Origin: Streptomyces sp. NBC_00513
GTDB taxonomy: Bacteria > Actinomycetota > Actinomycetes > Streptomycetales > Streptomycetaceae
Direction: 5' to 3'
DNA length: 64,000 nucleotides
Assembly (NCBI RefSeq): GCF_041431415.1
Contig: NZ_CP107845.1
Coordinates: 5,022,001 to 5,086,000 of the forward strand
Below are positions 49,824 through 59,800 of the stretch, in pieces. The position numbers were made by a program, and so were the translations under genes. A model generated the notes under the pieces. It was given only the letters and a program-made list of their open reading frames with translations, was not told where the DNA came from and did no database searches. Within the stretch, counting starts at the first letter, position 1. Every line of letters begins with the position of its first letter.

Positions 49824-51425
49824 TCAGGTGCCCTCGGGTTCCACCGGCTGCTGCTGCGGAGTCGGCGTGGCCGACTCGCTCCGGGTGCAGACGGTGCCGG
49901 TGGCCGGCACCTTCCCGTCCAGGAGGTAGGTGTCCACCGCCTTCTGCACGCAGGGGTCGCCGCTGTTGTACGCGCCGTGGCCCTGCCCCTTGTACGTCAG
50001 CTCCACGCCGACGCCCGGGCCGAGCCGCTCGACCATCTTGCGCGCGCCCTCGTACGGGGTGGCCGGGTCACCGGTGTTGCCGATCACCACGATCGGGGCG
50101 GCCCCGGGGGCGGAGACGTCGGGGGTGTCCCAGGCGCCGGGCACCGGCCAGCCGGTGCAGCTCATCAGGGCCCAGCCGAGGAAGTCCCCGAAGACGGGCG
50201 AGGCCGCGCGGAACTCGCCGAGCTTGGCCTTGGTCTGCGCGAGCGAGTAACGCTCCTTGGAGTCGGCGCAGTTGATCGCCGTGTTCGCGGCGCCGATGTT
50301 GCTGTACCGGCCCTGTTGGTCCCGGCCGTTGAGCGCGTCGGACAGCGCCATCAGCAGTTGGCCCTGGCCGCCCTCGGCCTCGTCCAGGCCCTGTTCGAGC
50401 AGCGGCCACAGTTCCGTCGAGTACAGGGCCTGGGCGATGCCGTTGGTCGCGGCGGATTCGGTGAGCTCGCGGTCGCCGATGCCGGGGATGGGCTTGGCCG
50501 CCAACCGCTTCTGCAGCTTGACGATGTTGTCCTCGATCTCCTTGACGCTGCTGCCCTGGAGCCGGCAGGCGTCGCCGCGGTCCACGCAGTCCTGGGCCCA
50601 GTTGTCGAGGGCGAGTTGGAAGCCCTTGGCCTGGCCCAGCGAGCCTTCCTCGGAGGTCTTGGTCGGGTCGACCACGGCGTCGAAGACGGCCCGGCCGACG
50701 TTCTTCGGGAAGAGGTGGGCGTAGACCCCGCCGAGTTCGGTGCCGTAGGAGATGCCGAAGTAGTTCAACTTCTCGTCGCCGAGGGCCTGGCGGATGCGGT
50801 CGAGGTCGCGGGCGGCGTTCTCGGTGCCGACGTGGGGGAGCAGCTTGCCGGACTTGGTCGAGCAGGCCTGCTGGTACTTCTTGATGTTGTCCACGAAGAC
50901 CTTCTCCTGCTCCGGAGTGGTCGGGCTGGAGTCGGAGGCGTAGTAGGCGTCCAACTGCTTGTCGTTCTCGCAGCGGACGGGCGCGCTGCGGCCGACCCCG
51001 CGGGGGTCGAAGCTGACCAGGTCGTACCGCTGTCGCAGGCCGTCGTACTCCTTGGCGGCGCCGGGCAGGGTGGTGATGCCCGATCCGCCGGGACCGCCGA
51101 AGTTGAAGACGAGGGAACCGATCCGCTTGTCCTGATCGCGGGCCTTGGCCCGGATCAGCGCCAGAGGAATCGTTTCTCCTTCGGGCTTGGCGTAGTCGAG
51201 GGGGACGTCCAACGTGGCGCACTGCCAGTCCTTGCCCGGAGCCTGCCCACCGCCCTCGGCGGCGGTGGGGGGATCGCAGTCACCCCACTTCAGGGACGTG
51301 GCGCCCGAGGCACTGCCGCCCCCGGTCTTCTTGTCCTTGCTCCCGTCGTCGGAACAGGCGCTGGTGCTGACCAGCGCGGCGGCGAGGGCGGCGGCAGCGG
51401 TGACCCGCAGGGCGTTTCTCGGCAT
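49824..51425 (-). CDS. Secreted lipoprotein peptidase, TAP-like alpha/beta hydrolase
   Basis: 533 residues. Signal peptide with lipobox SACS (Cys about 24), then SLVFNFGGPGGSGITTLPGAA, the nucleophile elbow GISYGTELGG, the Asp in GNTGDPATPYEGA and the His in GQGHGAYNSGDPCV. This is the tripeptidyl-aminopeptidase (SlpD/SlpE/Tap) family, which removes peptides from protein N-termini outside the cell. The C-terminal TAP domain has paired Cys. ATG 51425 is preceded by GGATGGGG; ATG 51434 is possible. It stands alone between terminators and cgoX. Confidence 0.88.
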   Translation of the reverse strand: MPRNALRVTAAAALAAALVSTSACSDDGSKDKKTGGGSASGATSLKWGDCDPPTAAEGGGQAPGKDWQCATLDVPLDYAKPEGETIPLALIRAKARDQDKRIGSLVFNFGGPGGSGITTLPGAAKEYDGLRQRYDLVSFDPRGVGRSAPVRCENDKQLDAYYASDSSPTTPEQEKVFVDNIKKYQQACSTKSGKLLPHVGTENAARDLDRIRQALGDEKLNYFGISYGTELGGVYAHLFPKNVGRAVFDAVVDPTKTSEEGSLGQAKGFQLALDNWAQDCVDRGDACRLQGSSVKEIEDNIVKLQKRLAAKPIPGIGDRELTESAATNGIAQALYSTELWPLLEQGLDEAEGGQGQLLMALSDALNGRDQQGRYSNIGAANTAINCADSKERYSLAQTKAKLGEFRAASPVFGDFLGWALMSCTGWPVPGAWDTPDVSAPGAAPIVVIGNTGDPATPYEGARKMVERLGPGVGVELTYKGQGHGAYNSGDPCVQKAVDTYLLDGKVPATGTVCTRSESATPTPQQQPVEPEGT

Positions 51426-51553
51426 GCACCCCATCCTGTGCGCGAACGGGCCGGTCCGCGCGTGCGATGAGCCAACCGGGTGGGGCGCCGATCGGCGCCG
51501 CTTCCCGCCGCCGGGGTGTCCGCCGAACGGCGGCCGGGGCCGCCCGGGCGCGG

Positions 51554-52933
51554 TCAGGCGCCGCTCAGGATCCGCTTCGCCGCCGCGCGCCCCGTGGCCA
51601 CGCAGGCCGCGACGCCCACGCCCTCGTACGCCGCCCCGCACAGGGCGAGCCCCGGCAGCTTGCCGGCGGCCTTCCGGATGCGGACGACGCGCTCGCGGTG
51701 GCCCACGCCGTACTGGGGCAGCCCCCGGTCCCAGCGGGTCACCCGGGCCGCGAGGGGCTCGCCCATCGGGCCCACCGCGCGGTGGAGGTCCGAGACGGCG
51801 GCGCGGATCAGGTGCCGGTCGGGGCGGGCGAGCGGTTCGGCCTCCCCGACCCGGCCGATCGAGGCCCGCAGGACGAAGGTCTCGGGGGAGGCCTCGCGCA
51901 GCCAGGACCACTTGTTGGAGAGGAACGAGGCGGCCTTCAGGGTGTGGCCGTCCGTCGGCGGGACCAGGAAACCGTTGCCCTCGGGCAGCAGGTTCGCCCG
52001 GGCGCGGGAGAACGCCATGGTGATGACGGCCGTCGAGGCGTACGGGACGGCCGCGAGTTCCGCCTCGGCCAAGGGCGAGTGCGGGCGCAGCAGTTCCGCC
52101 GCCGCGAAGGCGGGGAGCGCGAGCACCACGGCGTCCGCCTCCATCGTCAGCACCCCGTCGTCCGTGACGGCCCGTACCCGCCAGCGGTCACCCGCGATCC
52201 GGTCCAGGGAGCGGGCGGTGGTTCCGGTGAGGACGCGGGCCCCGCAGGCCCGGGCGACGGCCTCGGGGAAGCGCCCGGCGCCGCCGACCACGCCGTGGAC
52301 GGCCACGACCGGCGGGCGCGGGGCGCCGGCCGTCCTCAGCCGGCGCAGCGCGGGCAGCAGCGGGGCGCCCTGTTCGGCCAGGGCCGCGATCCGGGGCAGG
52401 GCCGCGTGCAGTGAGAGCCGGTCGGCGCGGCCCGCGTAGACGCCGCCCAGCAGGGGCTCGACCAGGCGGTCCACGACCTCCCGGCCGAACCGCGCCGAGA
52501 GGTACTCGGCGACCGAGCAGTCTCCGACCAGGGGGCGCGCGGGCAGGGTCTCCTCCTCGGCCGCCCGGGCGATGCCCTCGGGGGAGAGCAGGCCGGAGTC
52601 GGCGAGCGTCGCCGGATGCGTCGGGATGCCCATCACGTGGCCGGCGGGCAGCGGGCGCAGGGCGCCGTCGGTCCAGATCGTGGTCGGGGAGGGGGCGGGG
52701 TCGCACAGGCTCGGGCCGAGCCCGACGGCCGTCGCCAGTTCCACGGCCTCCGACCGCAGGGCCATCAGGGAATCGGCGCCCTCGTCCACGCCGATGCCGG
52801 CGACGGTGCCGGTGCGCAGTTTGCCACCGACCCTCGTGCCGGCTTCCAGCACGGTGACGTCGGCCCCTTCGCGCAGCTGCCACGCCGCCGCCAGACCACT
52901 GATGCCGCCACCGATGACGATCACTGAACGCAT
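51554..52933 (-). CDS. cgoX: Coproporphyrinogen/protoporphyrinogen oxidase, HemY type
   Basis: 459 residues. FAD-binding VIVIGGGISGLAAAWQLREGADVTVLEAGTRVGGKLRT at the N-terminus, VDEGADSLMALRSEAVEL after it and the C-terminal FAD segment GLALCGAAYEGVGVAACVATGRAAA. It oxidises coproporphyrinogen III to coproporphyrin III in the coproporphyrin-dependent haem route that actinobacteria use, with O2 as acceptor. ATG 52933 has GGGAGAGA upstream. Peripheral membrane protein. Other haem genes are not in the window. Confidence 0.88.
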   Translation of the reverse strand: MRSVIVIGGGISGLAAAWQLREGADVTVLEAGTRVGGKLRTGTVAGIGVDEGADSLMALRSEAVELATAVGLGPSLCDPAPSPTTIWTDGALRPLPAGHVMGIPTHPATLADSGLLSPEGIARAAEEETLPARPLVGDCSVAEYLSARFGREVVDRLVEPLLGGVYAGRADRLSLHAALPRIAALAEQGAPLLPALRRLRTAGAPRPPVVAVHGVVGGAGRFPEAVARACGARVLTGTTARSLDRIAGDRWRVRAVTDDGVLTMEADAVVLALPAFAAAELLRPHSPLAEAELAAVPYASTAVITMAFSRARANLLPEGNGFLVPPTDGHTLKAASFLSNKWSWLREASPETFVLRASIGRVGEAEPLARPDRHLIRAAVSDLHRAVGPMGEPLAARVTRWDRGLPQYGVGHRERVVRIRKAAGKLPGLALCGAAYEGVGVAACVATGRAAAKRILSGA

Positions 52934-53155
52934 TGATTCTCTCCCGGGGCCGATGAGTCCCCCTTCGCACCGTAGGGGGCGCCGGGCCGTCGGCACCTCG
53001 TGCTTTCGGTCAGACTCCGCGGCTCGTCCCGGTACGGGAAGCCGCCCGGCTCGTGGGCGCGGCACGGGTCCGACCTCCGGGGCTTGCCCCGGTTCCGCGG
53101 CGTCCCGGCGTACGGGATGCCGCCGGGCGCCGGCCCCCTCGGGAGCCCCGCGCGG

Positions 53156-56032
53156 CTAGATGGCTTCCTTGCGGGTCAGGAAGTTGAACGAGACCCACCC
53201 CGGCAGCACCGGCAGCCAGAACGTCATCAGCCGGAACAGCAGCACCGACGAGAAGGCGATCTCGCGATCCAGCCCCGCCGCGATCAGACCCAGCGTCAGG
53301 GTGGTCTCCACCGCGCCGATGCCGCCCGGGGTCGGCGCCGCCGAGCCCAGCGCGTTGCCCGCGAGGAACACGACCGCGATGCTGGCGTAGCTGATGGCCT
53401 GGCCGCCGCCGAACGCCCGGATCGAGGCGTCCAGACACATCACGAAGCAGCCCGTCAGCAGCAGCATGCCGCCGATGCCCGTCACCAGCTTCTTCGGCCG
53501 CTGGAGCACGTCCAGCATGCGCGGCACCACGCCCGCGAACAGCGCCCGCAGCCGGGTCGCCACGAACTTCCGCATGAACGGGACCGCCGTCACCACCAGC
53601 ACCAGCACCGCCACCGTCAGCAGACCCGCGATGACCGTCCGGGACGGGGTCATCTCGGTGGTCTTCTCGGTCCCGGTCAGGTAGCCGAAGGACAGCAGCA
53701 GCAGGACGTGGCTCGCGAGCCCGAACAGTTGGGACGCGCCCACGCTCGCCACCGCGAGTCCGGGCCGGATGCCCGACCGCTGGAGGAACCGGGTGTTCAG
53801 CGCGACACCGCCCACCGCCGCCGGGGCGACGAGTTTCACGAAGGATCCGGCGACCTGCGCCAGTACCGTCCGCAGGAAGGAGACCCGCTCGGGCACGAAG
53901 CCCAACAGGCTCATCGCCGCCGCGAGGTAACTCAGGGCGGAGAAGGCCAGCGCCGCCCCCACCCAGCCCCACTGGGCCTCCGCGATGATCGTCCCGAAGT
54001 CGACGTGGGCCAACTGCGTCAGCAGGAAGTACGCTCCGAAGGCGCCCGCGATGAACGACACGAGGGTGCGCGGCCTGATCCGCTCCAGGCGGGCCGGCTC
54101 CACCGGCGCCTGGGGGCGCAGCAGCAGCACCTGCCGGCGGATCTGACTCAGCAGATCCTCCTCGCGGGCCTCGTCGAGCGCGTCGTCCAGGGCCCGCTTC
54201 TCGGCCTTGCGGTCGGCGGCCGTGGCCTCGGCGGGAGCCGAGGCGTTGGCCTCGCGCGCCGCCTTCGCGGCCCGCGAGGACTCCAGTACGGCCTCCCGTT
54301 CCCGGTCGGCCCGCTCCCGGGCGAGCTTGCGCAGCGTCGCCCGGGTGGAGCGGCTCAGCGCGATCGGCTGGAGCAGCGGCAGACAGTCCGCGACCACGTC
54401 GGGACCGAGCACGGACACCGCCGAGGCCACCGATCGCTCGGCGCCGACCCGCAGGCCGAGGGTGGCCAGCAACTGGGCGACGTCCATGCGCAGCACCAGG
54501 TCACCGGCCGCGATCTCGCCGCCGCGCAGGTCGGTGAGGATGACCTTGCCGGAACGATCCACCACGAGGGCGTCACCGGTCAGTCGCCGGTGCGCGATCC
54601 GCCGCGACTGGAGGGCCTTCACCTGCTCCCACGCGTTGCGCGTCAGCTCGTCGGTGATCTCCCCGTCGGGCAGGGAGTCGAGGGTGCGGCCGCCCAGGTG
54701 CTCGTACACGAGCATCACGGCGTCCGGACCGAGCTCGGAGGTCGCGATCAGCTTGGGCGCGTTCGCCCCGGCGGCGATGGCGGCGTACGCGAGGAGGGCC
54801 TCCTGCTCCAGTGCCTGACGCAGCGACTGGAGGCTGCGCCGGGTGGTGATGCCGCGCAGCGTGAGCCGGCGCCAGACCCGGTAGAAGAAGCCCTGCGCCT
54901 GCTGCTCGCGGTCCACGACCGTGACGTCGAGGGGCGGCCCCTTCTCCAGCGTCACGTGGTACCGGCGGCCCCGGTCGCTCACCTCGGAGGCCTCCGGGCC
55001 GTCCGGGGCCTCGGCGCGCATCGCGCTGACCGGCTGGAAGCCGACCCGGCGCAGACCGGCGAGGAGGTTCTGCCCGGTGGGGCGGACGTTCGGGGAGCCG
55101 ACGGCGTACAGGGTCCCGTAGGCGACGGTCCAGCCGATGAGGACGGTCAGGATGATCGACAGGGGCGTGGTGTACCCGCTGACCAGCATGGCGAAGGCGT
55201 CGAGCAGCAGCACCACCCACAGGGCGACCCGCCAGCGCGGCCGGCGCGTCATGCCGACCGCCGTCATGTAGGCGATGACCGGGGCGAGATAGCCGTGCAC
55301 CGGGTCGGTCAGGGCGCCGGCGGTACCCGTCGGCAGGGTCAGGGAGTCCTGGATGGTGGCGGAGGCGGCCTGGGAGACCCACAGGTCGGTGGCGAGGGTG
55401 ACGCCGTGCGCGAGGACGGCGGCGAGGACGCCGTCGGCGATGCGCAGACCGTCGCGTTTGATGAGCCGTTCGATCGCGAAGGCGACGGGCACCAGCAGCA
55501 CGGCGATGCTCGACACCAGACCCGCGACCTTGATCAACAGGTCGGGTGCCTGGCCGGTGCCGTTGCTGATGTCCTCTTCGAGGCCCGCGGTGGTGCCGTG
55601 GGCGAAGGCGGCGATGGCGAGGACCACGGCGATGCCGAGGATGCCGACCAGCAGGCGCACCAGGTCGGACGGGCGGTGCACGCGGGCCGCGAGCAGCGGT
55701 TCGTCCACCTCGACCTGGTCGGCGGCGGTGGGGGCGTGACCGTGCGGGCGCTCGGGGTGGTCGAAGTCGTCCACCCGCCCGTGGTCGGGGTCGAGGCCGT
55801 GGTGACCGCCGCGGCGTCCCGCGTCCCGCTCGTCGCGGGGACCCTCGTCCGAGTGGTCGTCCGCGTGGTCGCGGGCGGGGCTCCCGGGCCCGTCGGCGGG
55901 CCGGTCACCGGGCGTGTCGTCCGCGCCGGCGTTCGGCACGTCGGACCTGTCGTCGGGCATCTCGCGGGGCGCGTCCGGGTGCGCGTCTGGGCGCGCGCCG
56001 TCATCCGCCGTCGCGCCGTCCGGAGGGCTCAC
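53156..56032 (-). CDS. Large membrane protein: kinase-like domain fused to LPG-synthase/flippase-type (UPF0104) domain
   Basis: About 958 residues. Segments in order: an acidic, His-rich disordered N-terminus (about 90); about six membrane helices (110-320); a kinase-fold domain with LLAYAAIAAGANAPKLIATSELGPDAVMLVYEHLGG, QSRRIAHRRLTGDALVVDRSGKVILTDLRGGEIA; an Ala/Glu/Arg coiled linker; then about eight helices of the lysylphosphatidylglycerol-synthase TM family (APAAVGGVALNTRFLQRSG, GGIGAVETTL). The kinase HRD is HRR, so it is probably a pseudokinase. GTG 56032 has AAGGAG at 6 nt; GTG 56080 and 56053 are alternatives. It probably moves or modifies a membrane lipid. The MprF catalytic domain is missing. 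Confidence 0.82.
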   Translation of the reverse strand: MSPPDGATADDGARPDAHPDAPREMPDDRSDVPNAGADDTPGDRPADGPGSPARDHADDHSDEGPRDERDAGRRGGHHGLDPDHGRVDDFDHPERPHGHAPTAADQVEVDEPLLAARVHRPSDLVRLLVGILGIAVVLAIAAFAHGTTAGLEEDISNGTGQAPDLLIKVAGLVSSIAVLLVPVAFAIERLIKRDGLRIADGVLAAVLAHGVTLATDLWVSQAASATIQDSLTLPTGTAGALTDPVHGYLAPVIAYMTAVGMTRRPRWRVALWVVLLLDAFAMLVSGYTTPLSIILTVLIGWTVAYGTLYAVGSPNVRPTGQNLLAGLRRVGFQPVSAMRAEAPDGPEASEVSDRGRRYHVTLEKGPPLDVTVVDREQQAQGFFYRVWRRLTLRGITTRRSLQSLRQALEQEALLAYAAIAAGANAPKLIATSELGPDAVMLVYEHLGGRTLDSLPDGEITDELTRNAWEQVKALQSRRIAHRRLTGDALVVDRSGKVILTDLRGGEIAAGDLVLRMDVAQLLATLGLRVGAERSVASAVSVLGPDVVADCLPLLQPIALSRSTRATLRKLARERADREREAVLESSRAAKAAREANASAPAEATAADRKAEKRALDDALDEAREEDLLSQIRRQVLLLRPQAPVEPARLERIRPRTLVSFIAGAFGAYFLLTQLAHVDFGTIIAEAQWGWVGAALAFSALSYLAAAMSLLGFVPERVSFLRTVLAQVAGSFVKLVAPAAVGGVALNTRFLQRSGIRPGLAVASVGASQLFGLASHVLLLLSFGYLTGTEKTTEMTPSRTVIAGLLTVAVLVLVVTAVPFMRKFVATRLRALFAGVVPRMLDVLQRPKKLVTGIGGMLLLTGCFVMCLDASIRAFGGGQAISYASIAVVFLAGNALGSAAPTPGGIGAVETTLTLGLIAAGLDREIAFSSVLLFRLMTFWLPVLPGWVSFNFLTRKEAI

Positions 56033-56190
56033 ACCCTGCTCCTTCGCCGTCACATCCGTCTCTTCTTGATCACGTATCACCAGTCACCGCCCGCAAGATG
56101 GTGGCACGGACCGGCTGCCGTGCGGGGCAGCAGGGTGCGCGCCGGTGCGGAAGGAAACCTTCCGTCGGGGTGTCGGTGACGTGCGGCACC

Positions 56191-56547
56191 ATGTCCCGAA
56201 TGAGCGAAGAGCTTCCCGAGTACGCGGAGCGGGTGCTGGAGGCGGCCGAGCGGATTCCGCTCGGCCGGGTGATGACGTACGGCGACGTCGCGGAGTGGAT
56301 CGGCGCGGGCGGACCACGCCAAGTCGGGCGTGTCATGGCCCTGTACGGGGGAGCCGTGCCCTGGTGGCGCGTGGTCAGGGCCGACGGCCGACCGCTGCCC
56401 GGCAGCGAGCACCGGGCCCTGGAGCACTACCGCGCCGAGGGCACCCCACTGCGCGACACGGCCGGCGGCGAGCCCCGGCTGGCGATGCGCCGGGCACGCT
56501 GGGACGGGCGGCAGGGACCGGGCGAAGGCGACGAGGGTCACATCTGA
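56191..56547 (+). CDS. Alkyltransferase-like (ATL) DNA-binding protein
   Basis: 118 residues, the size of the MGMT C-terminal domain alone. IPLGRVMTYGDVAEWIGAGGPRQVGRVMA is the DNA-binding helix-turn-helix with the arginine finger. The active-site motif PCHRV of alkyltransferases is PWWRV here (VPWWRVVRADG), so the acceptor Cys is a Trp. ATL proteins flag O6-alkylguanine for nucleotide excision repair instead of repairing it. ATG 56191 or 56200 are both possible. A 7-bp dyad lies upstream (56148-56164). The place next to adnA matches Rv3204. Confidence 0.85.
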   Translation: MSRMSEELPEYAERVLEAAERIPLGRVMTYGDVAEWIGAGGPRQVGRVMALYGGAVPWWRVVRADGRPLPGSEHRALEHYRAEGTPLRDTAGGEPRLAMRRARWDGRQGPGEGDEGHI

Positions 56548-56838
56548 CAGCTTCCGGCACCCGGAGCCGGCGCGGGCGGTCGAAGGCTCGTACGGGGGAC
56601 GACACGAGGACCCCCCGAGGCGACGCCGGGAGCCGCCCGGGGAGACTGCGGGAGCCCGCGCGGGTGGCGTAGCGTGGCCCCTTCGGCCGTCGCCGCCGCC
56701 CTCGCCGTCCTCGCCGCAGTCGCCCCCGACGCGACGCTCGGCACGACGGTCGGGAGCGCGGTCGGCGAGGCCACCGAGGCAACCGCAGTCGTCGCAGCAA
56801 CCGCAGTGACGGAAGACCCACCAGGACCGGCACACCAC

Positions 56839-59800
56839 GTGATCACCTCTCCTTCCGACCGCTCGGAGCGGCGTACGCGGACTCCTGACGCGTACCGCCT
56901 GGTGCGCACCGGGCCGGAACGGGTGGCTCCCCCTGTCTTGGACGCAGCGCAGCGGGCGGTGGTTGACCACACCACCGGACCACTGCTCGTCCTGGCCGGA
57001 CCCGGTACCGGGAAGACCACCACCCTGATCGAGGCGGCCGCCGCCCGGGTCGAGGCCGGCACGGACCCCTCCCGCATCCTGATCCTCACCTTCAGCCGCA
57101 AGGCCGCCGTCGAACTCCGCGACCGGGCCGCCCTGCGCCTGGGCGGCGCGCGGGCCCCGCAGGCCACCACCTTCCACTCCTACTGCTACGGCCTGGTCCG
57201 CGCCCACCAGGACACCGACCTGTTCGCCGACCCGCTGCGGCTGCTGTCCGGGCCGGAGCAGGACGTCATGGTCCGCACCCTCCTGGAGGGCCAGCGCCGG
57301 ATCCGCTCCATCCGCTGGCCCGACGACCTCCGCGCCGCCCTGACCACGCGCGGGTTCGCCGACGAGGTCCGCGCCGTCCTGGCCCGCGCCCGCGAACTGG
57401 GCCTGGGCCCCGGGGCACTGTCCGACTTCGCCGACCGCATCGGCCGCCCGGACTGGAAGGCGGCCGCCGCGTTCCTCTCCGAGTACCTGGACGTCCTCGA
57501 CATGCAGGGCACCCTCGACTACGCGGAACTCCTCCACCGCGCCGTCCTGCTGGCCGAACGCACCCCGTCCCTGGCCTCGGCCCACGACGTGATCCTCGTC
57601 GACGAGTACCAGGACACGGACGCCTCCCAGCTGCGACTGCTGCGCGCCCTGTCCGGACCCGGCGGCACACTCATCGCCTTCGGCGACCCGGACCAGTCGA
57701 TCTACGCGTTCCGCGGCGCCGACATCAACAACATCCTGGACTTCGAGACCTCCTTCCCCGGCGCCCGGGTCCGGGCCCTCACGGTCGGCCGGCGCTCCTC
57801 CTCGGAGCTGCTCGCCGCGACCCGCCTCCTCACCACCCGCATGCCCGTCCCGCGGCTGCCCTCGGCGGCCGTACGGGCCCACCGCGACCTGCGCGCCACA
57901 CGGGAGGGCGGCCGGGTGGAGGTGTACACGTACCCCACCGCCGGGGCGGAACTGGACAACATCGCGGACATCCTGCGCCGGGCCCACCTGGAGGACGGCG
58001 TGCCGTGGCAGGACATGGCCGTCCTGGTCCGCGCGGGCGGCCGTACCCTTCCCGCGATGCGCCGCGCCCTCGTCTCGGCCGGCGTGCCCGCCGAGACGGA
58101 CGGCACGGACACCCCCCTGCGCCACGAACCCGCCGTGGCCCCCCTGCTCACGGCCCTGCGCATCACCGCCACGGCCGCCGCCCGCCCGCAGGCACCCGAG
58201 GACCCCGCGGATCCGGACGATGCGGGCTCCGACGCCGAGCGGCCGGAGGGACCGTCCGACGCCGAGCGGCCGGAAGGACCGTCCGACGCCGAAGCGGACG
58301 CCGACGCGGACGCCGACGCGGACGCCGACGCGGACGCCGAAGCGGACGCCGAAGCGGACGCCGAAGCGGGCGCGGGCGCGGGGTCCGACGCGGACGCCCC
58401 CGCTCCGGCCGACCCCGCCTCCGCGCCCCCCTCGGACCGGGACCGGGACGGGGCCGGCACCGCCGACCACGGATGGGTCGGGGTCGAGGCGGCCATCGCC
58501 CTGCTCGGGTCCCCGCTCGGCGGGATGGACGCCGCCGACCTGCGCCGCCTCGGCCGGGCCCTGCGCGACGAGGAACGGGCCGCGGGCGTCAAGGTGCCCG
58601 CGCCCTCCGACGTCCTGCTGGCCCGCGCCCTCGCCGAACCCGAGCGGCTCGTCGCCCACGACCCCGCCCACGCCCGCGGCGCGCAGCGCCTCGGCCTGCT
58701 CCTGCGCAAGACGCGCGAACTGCTCCAGGGCGGCGGCACCGCCGAAGAGGCCCTGTGGACCCTGTGGGACGGCACCCCCTGGCCGCAGCGCCTGGAACGC
58801 GGCGCCCGTCGCGGCGGCGCCGGCGGACGCAACGCCGACCGGGACCTCGACGCCGTCTGCGCCCTCTTCGACACCGCCGCCCGCGCCGAGGACCGCACCG
58901 GCGGTCGCGGCGCCCTCAACTTCCTCGAACAGCTCGAAGCCGAGGACATCGCCGCCGACACCCTCACCATCCGCGCGACCCGCCGCGACGCCGTCCGACT
59001 GATGACCGCCCACCGGTCGAAGGGCCTGGAATGGGGCCTCGTCGTCGTCGCCGGCGTCCAGGAGGGGCTCTGGCCCGACCTGCGCCGGCGCGGCTCCCTC
59101 CTGGAAGCCGACCGGATCGGCCGCGACGGCCTCGCCGAACCCCTCACCCCCGGCGCCCTCCTCGCCGAGGAACGCAGGCTGTTCTACGTGGCCGCCACCC
59201 GGGCCCGCGAGCGCCTCGTCGTCACCGCCGTCAAGGCCCCCGCCGAGGACGGCGACCAGCCCTCCCGCCTCCTCACCGAACTCGGCGTCACCCCGAAGGA
59301 CGTCACCGGCCGCCCCCGACGTCCCCTGGCCGTCCCGGCGCTCGTCGCGGAACTGCGCGCCACCACCGTCGACCCCGAGGCGTCCGAGGCCCTGCGCGAC
59401 GCCGCGGCCCGCCGGCTGGCCCGCCTCGCCGTGCTCACCGACGACGAGGACCGCCCCCTGGTCCCCGCCGCGCACCCGCAACGCTGGTGGGGGCTGTACG
59501 AACCGACCCGCAGCGGCGTCCCGCTCCGCGACCGGGACCGCCCCGTGGCCCTGTCCGGATCGGCCCTGGAGCAGCTCGCCAACACCTGCTCCCTCCAGTG
59601 GTTCCTGGGCCGCGAGGTCAAGGCCGACGCCCCCTCCACCGCCGCCCAGGGCTTCGGCAACGTCGTCCACGTCCTCGCCGACGAGGTCGCCTCGGGCCGC
59701 ACGCCCGCCGACCTCGCCGTCCTCATGGAGCGTCTCGACTCCGTCTGGGACGCCCTCGCCTTCGACGCCCCCTGGAAGTCCCGCCAGGAGAAGGAGAACG

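Noticed and set aside
53077..53092. Hairpin after the pseudokinase-flippase gene as a terminator
   Set aside because: The stem is 7 bp with a 2-nt loop and no U-tail; too weak to list as a feature. The rest of the 222-nt gap shows only an imperfect direct repeat.
53000..56179. A 1059-residue plus-strand open frame opposite the pseudokinase-flippase gene
   Set aside because: Its translation is Arg/His/Gly-rich shadow sequence; the minus strand has membrane helices and a good start.
58234..58380. Tandem repeats considered as a CRISPR array
   Set aside because: There are no unique spacers; repeats are in frame in a helicase gene and there are no cas genes.
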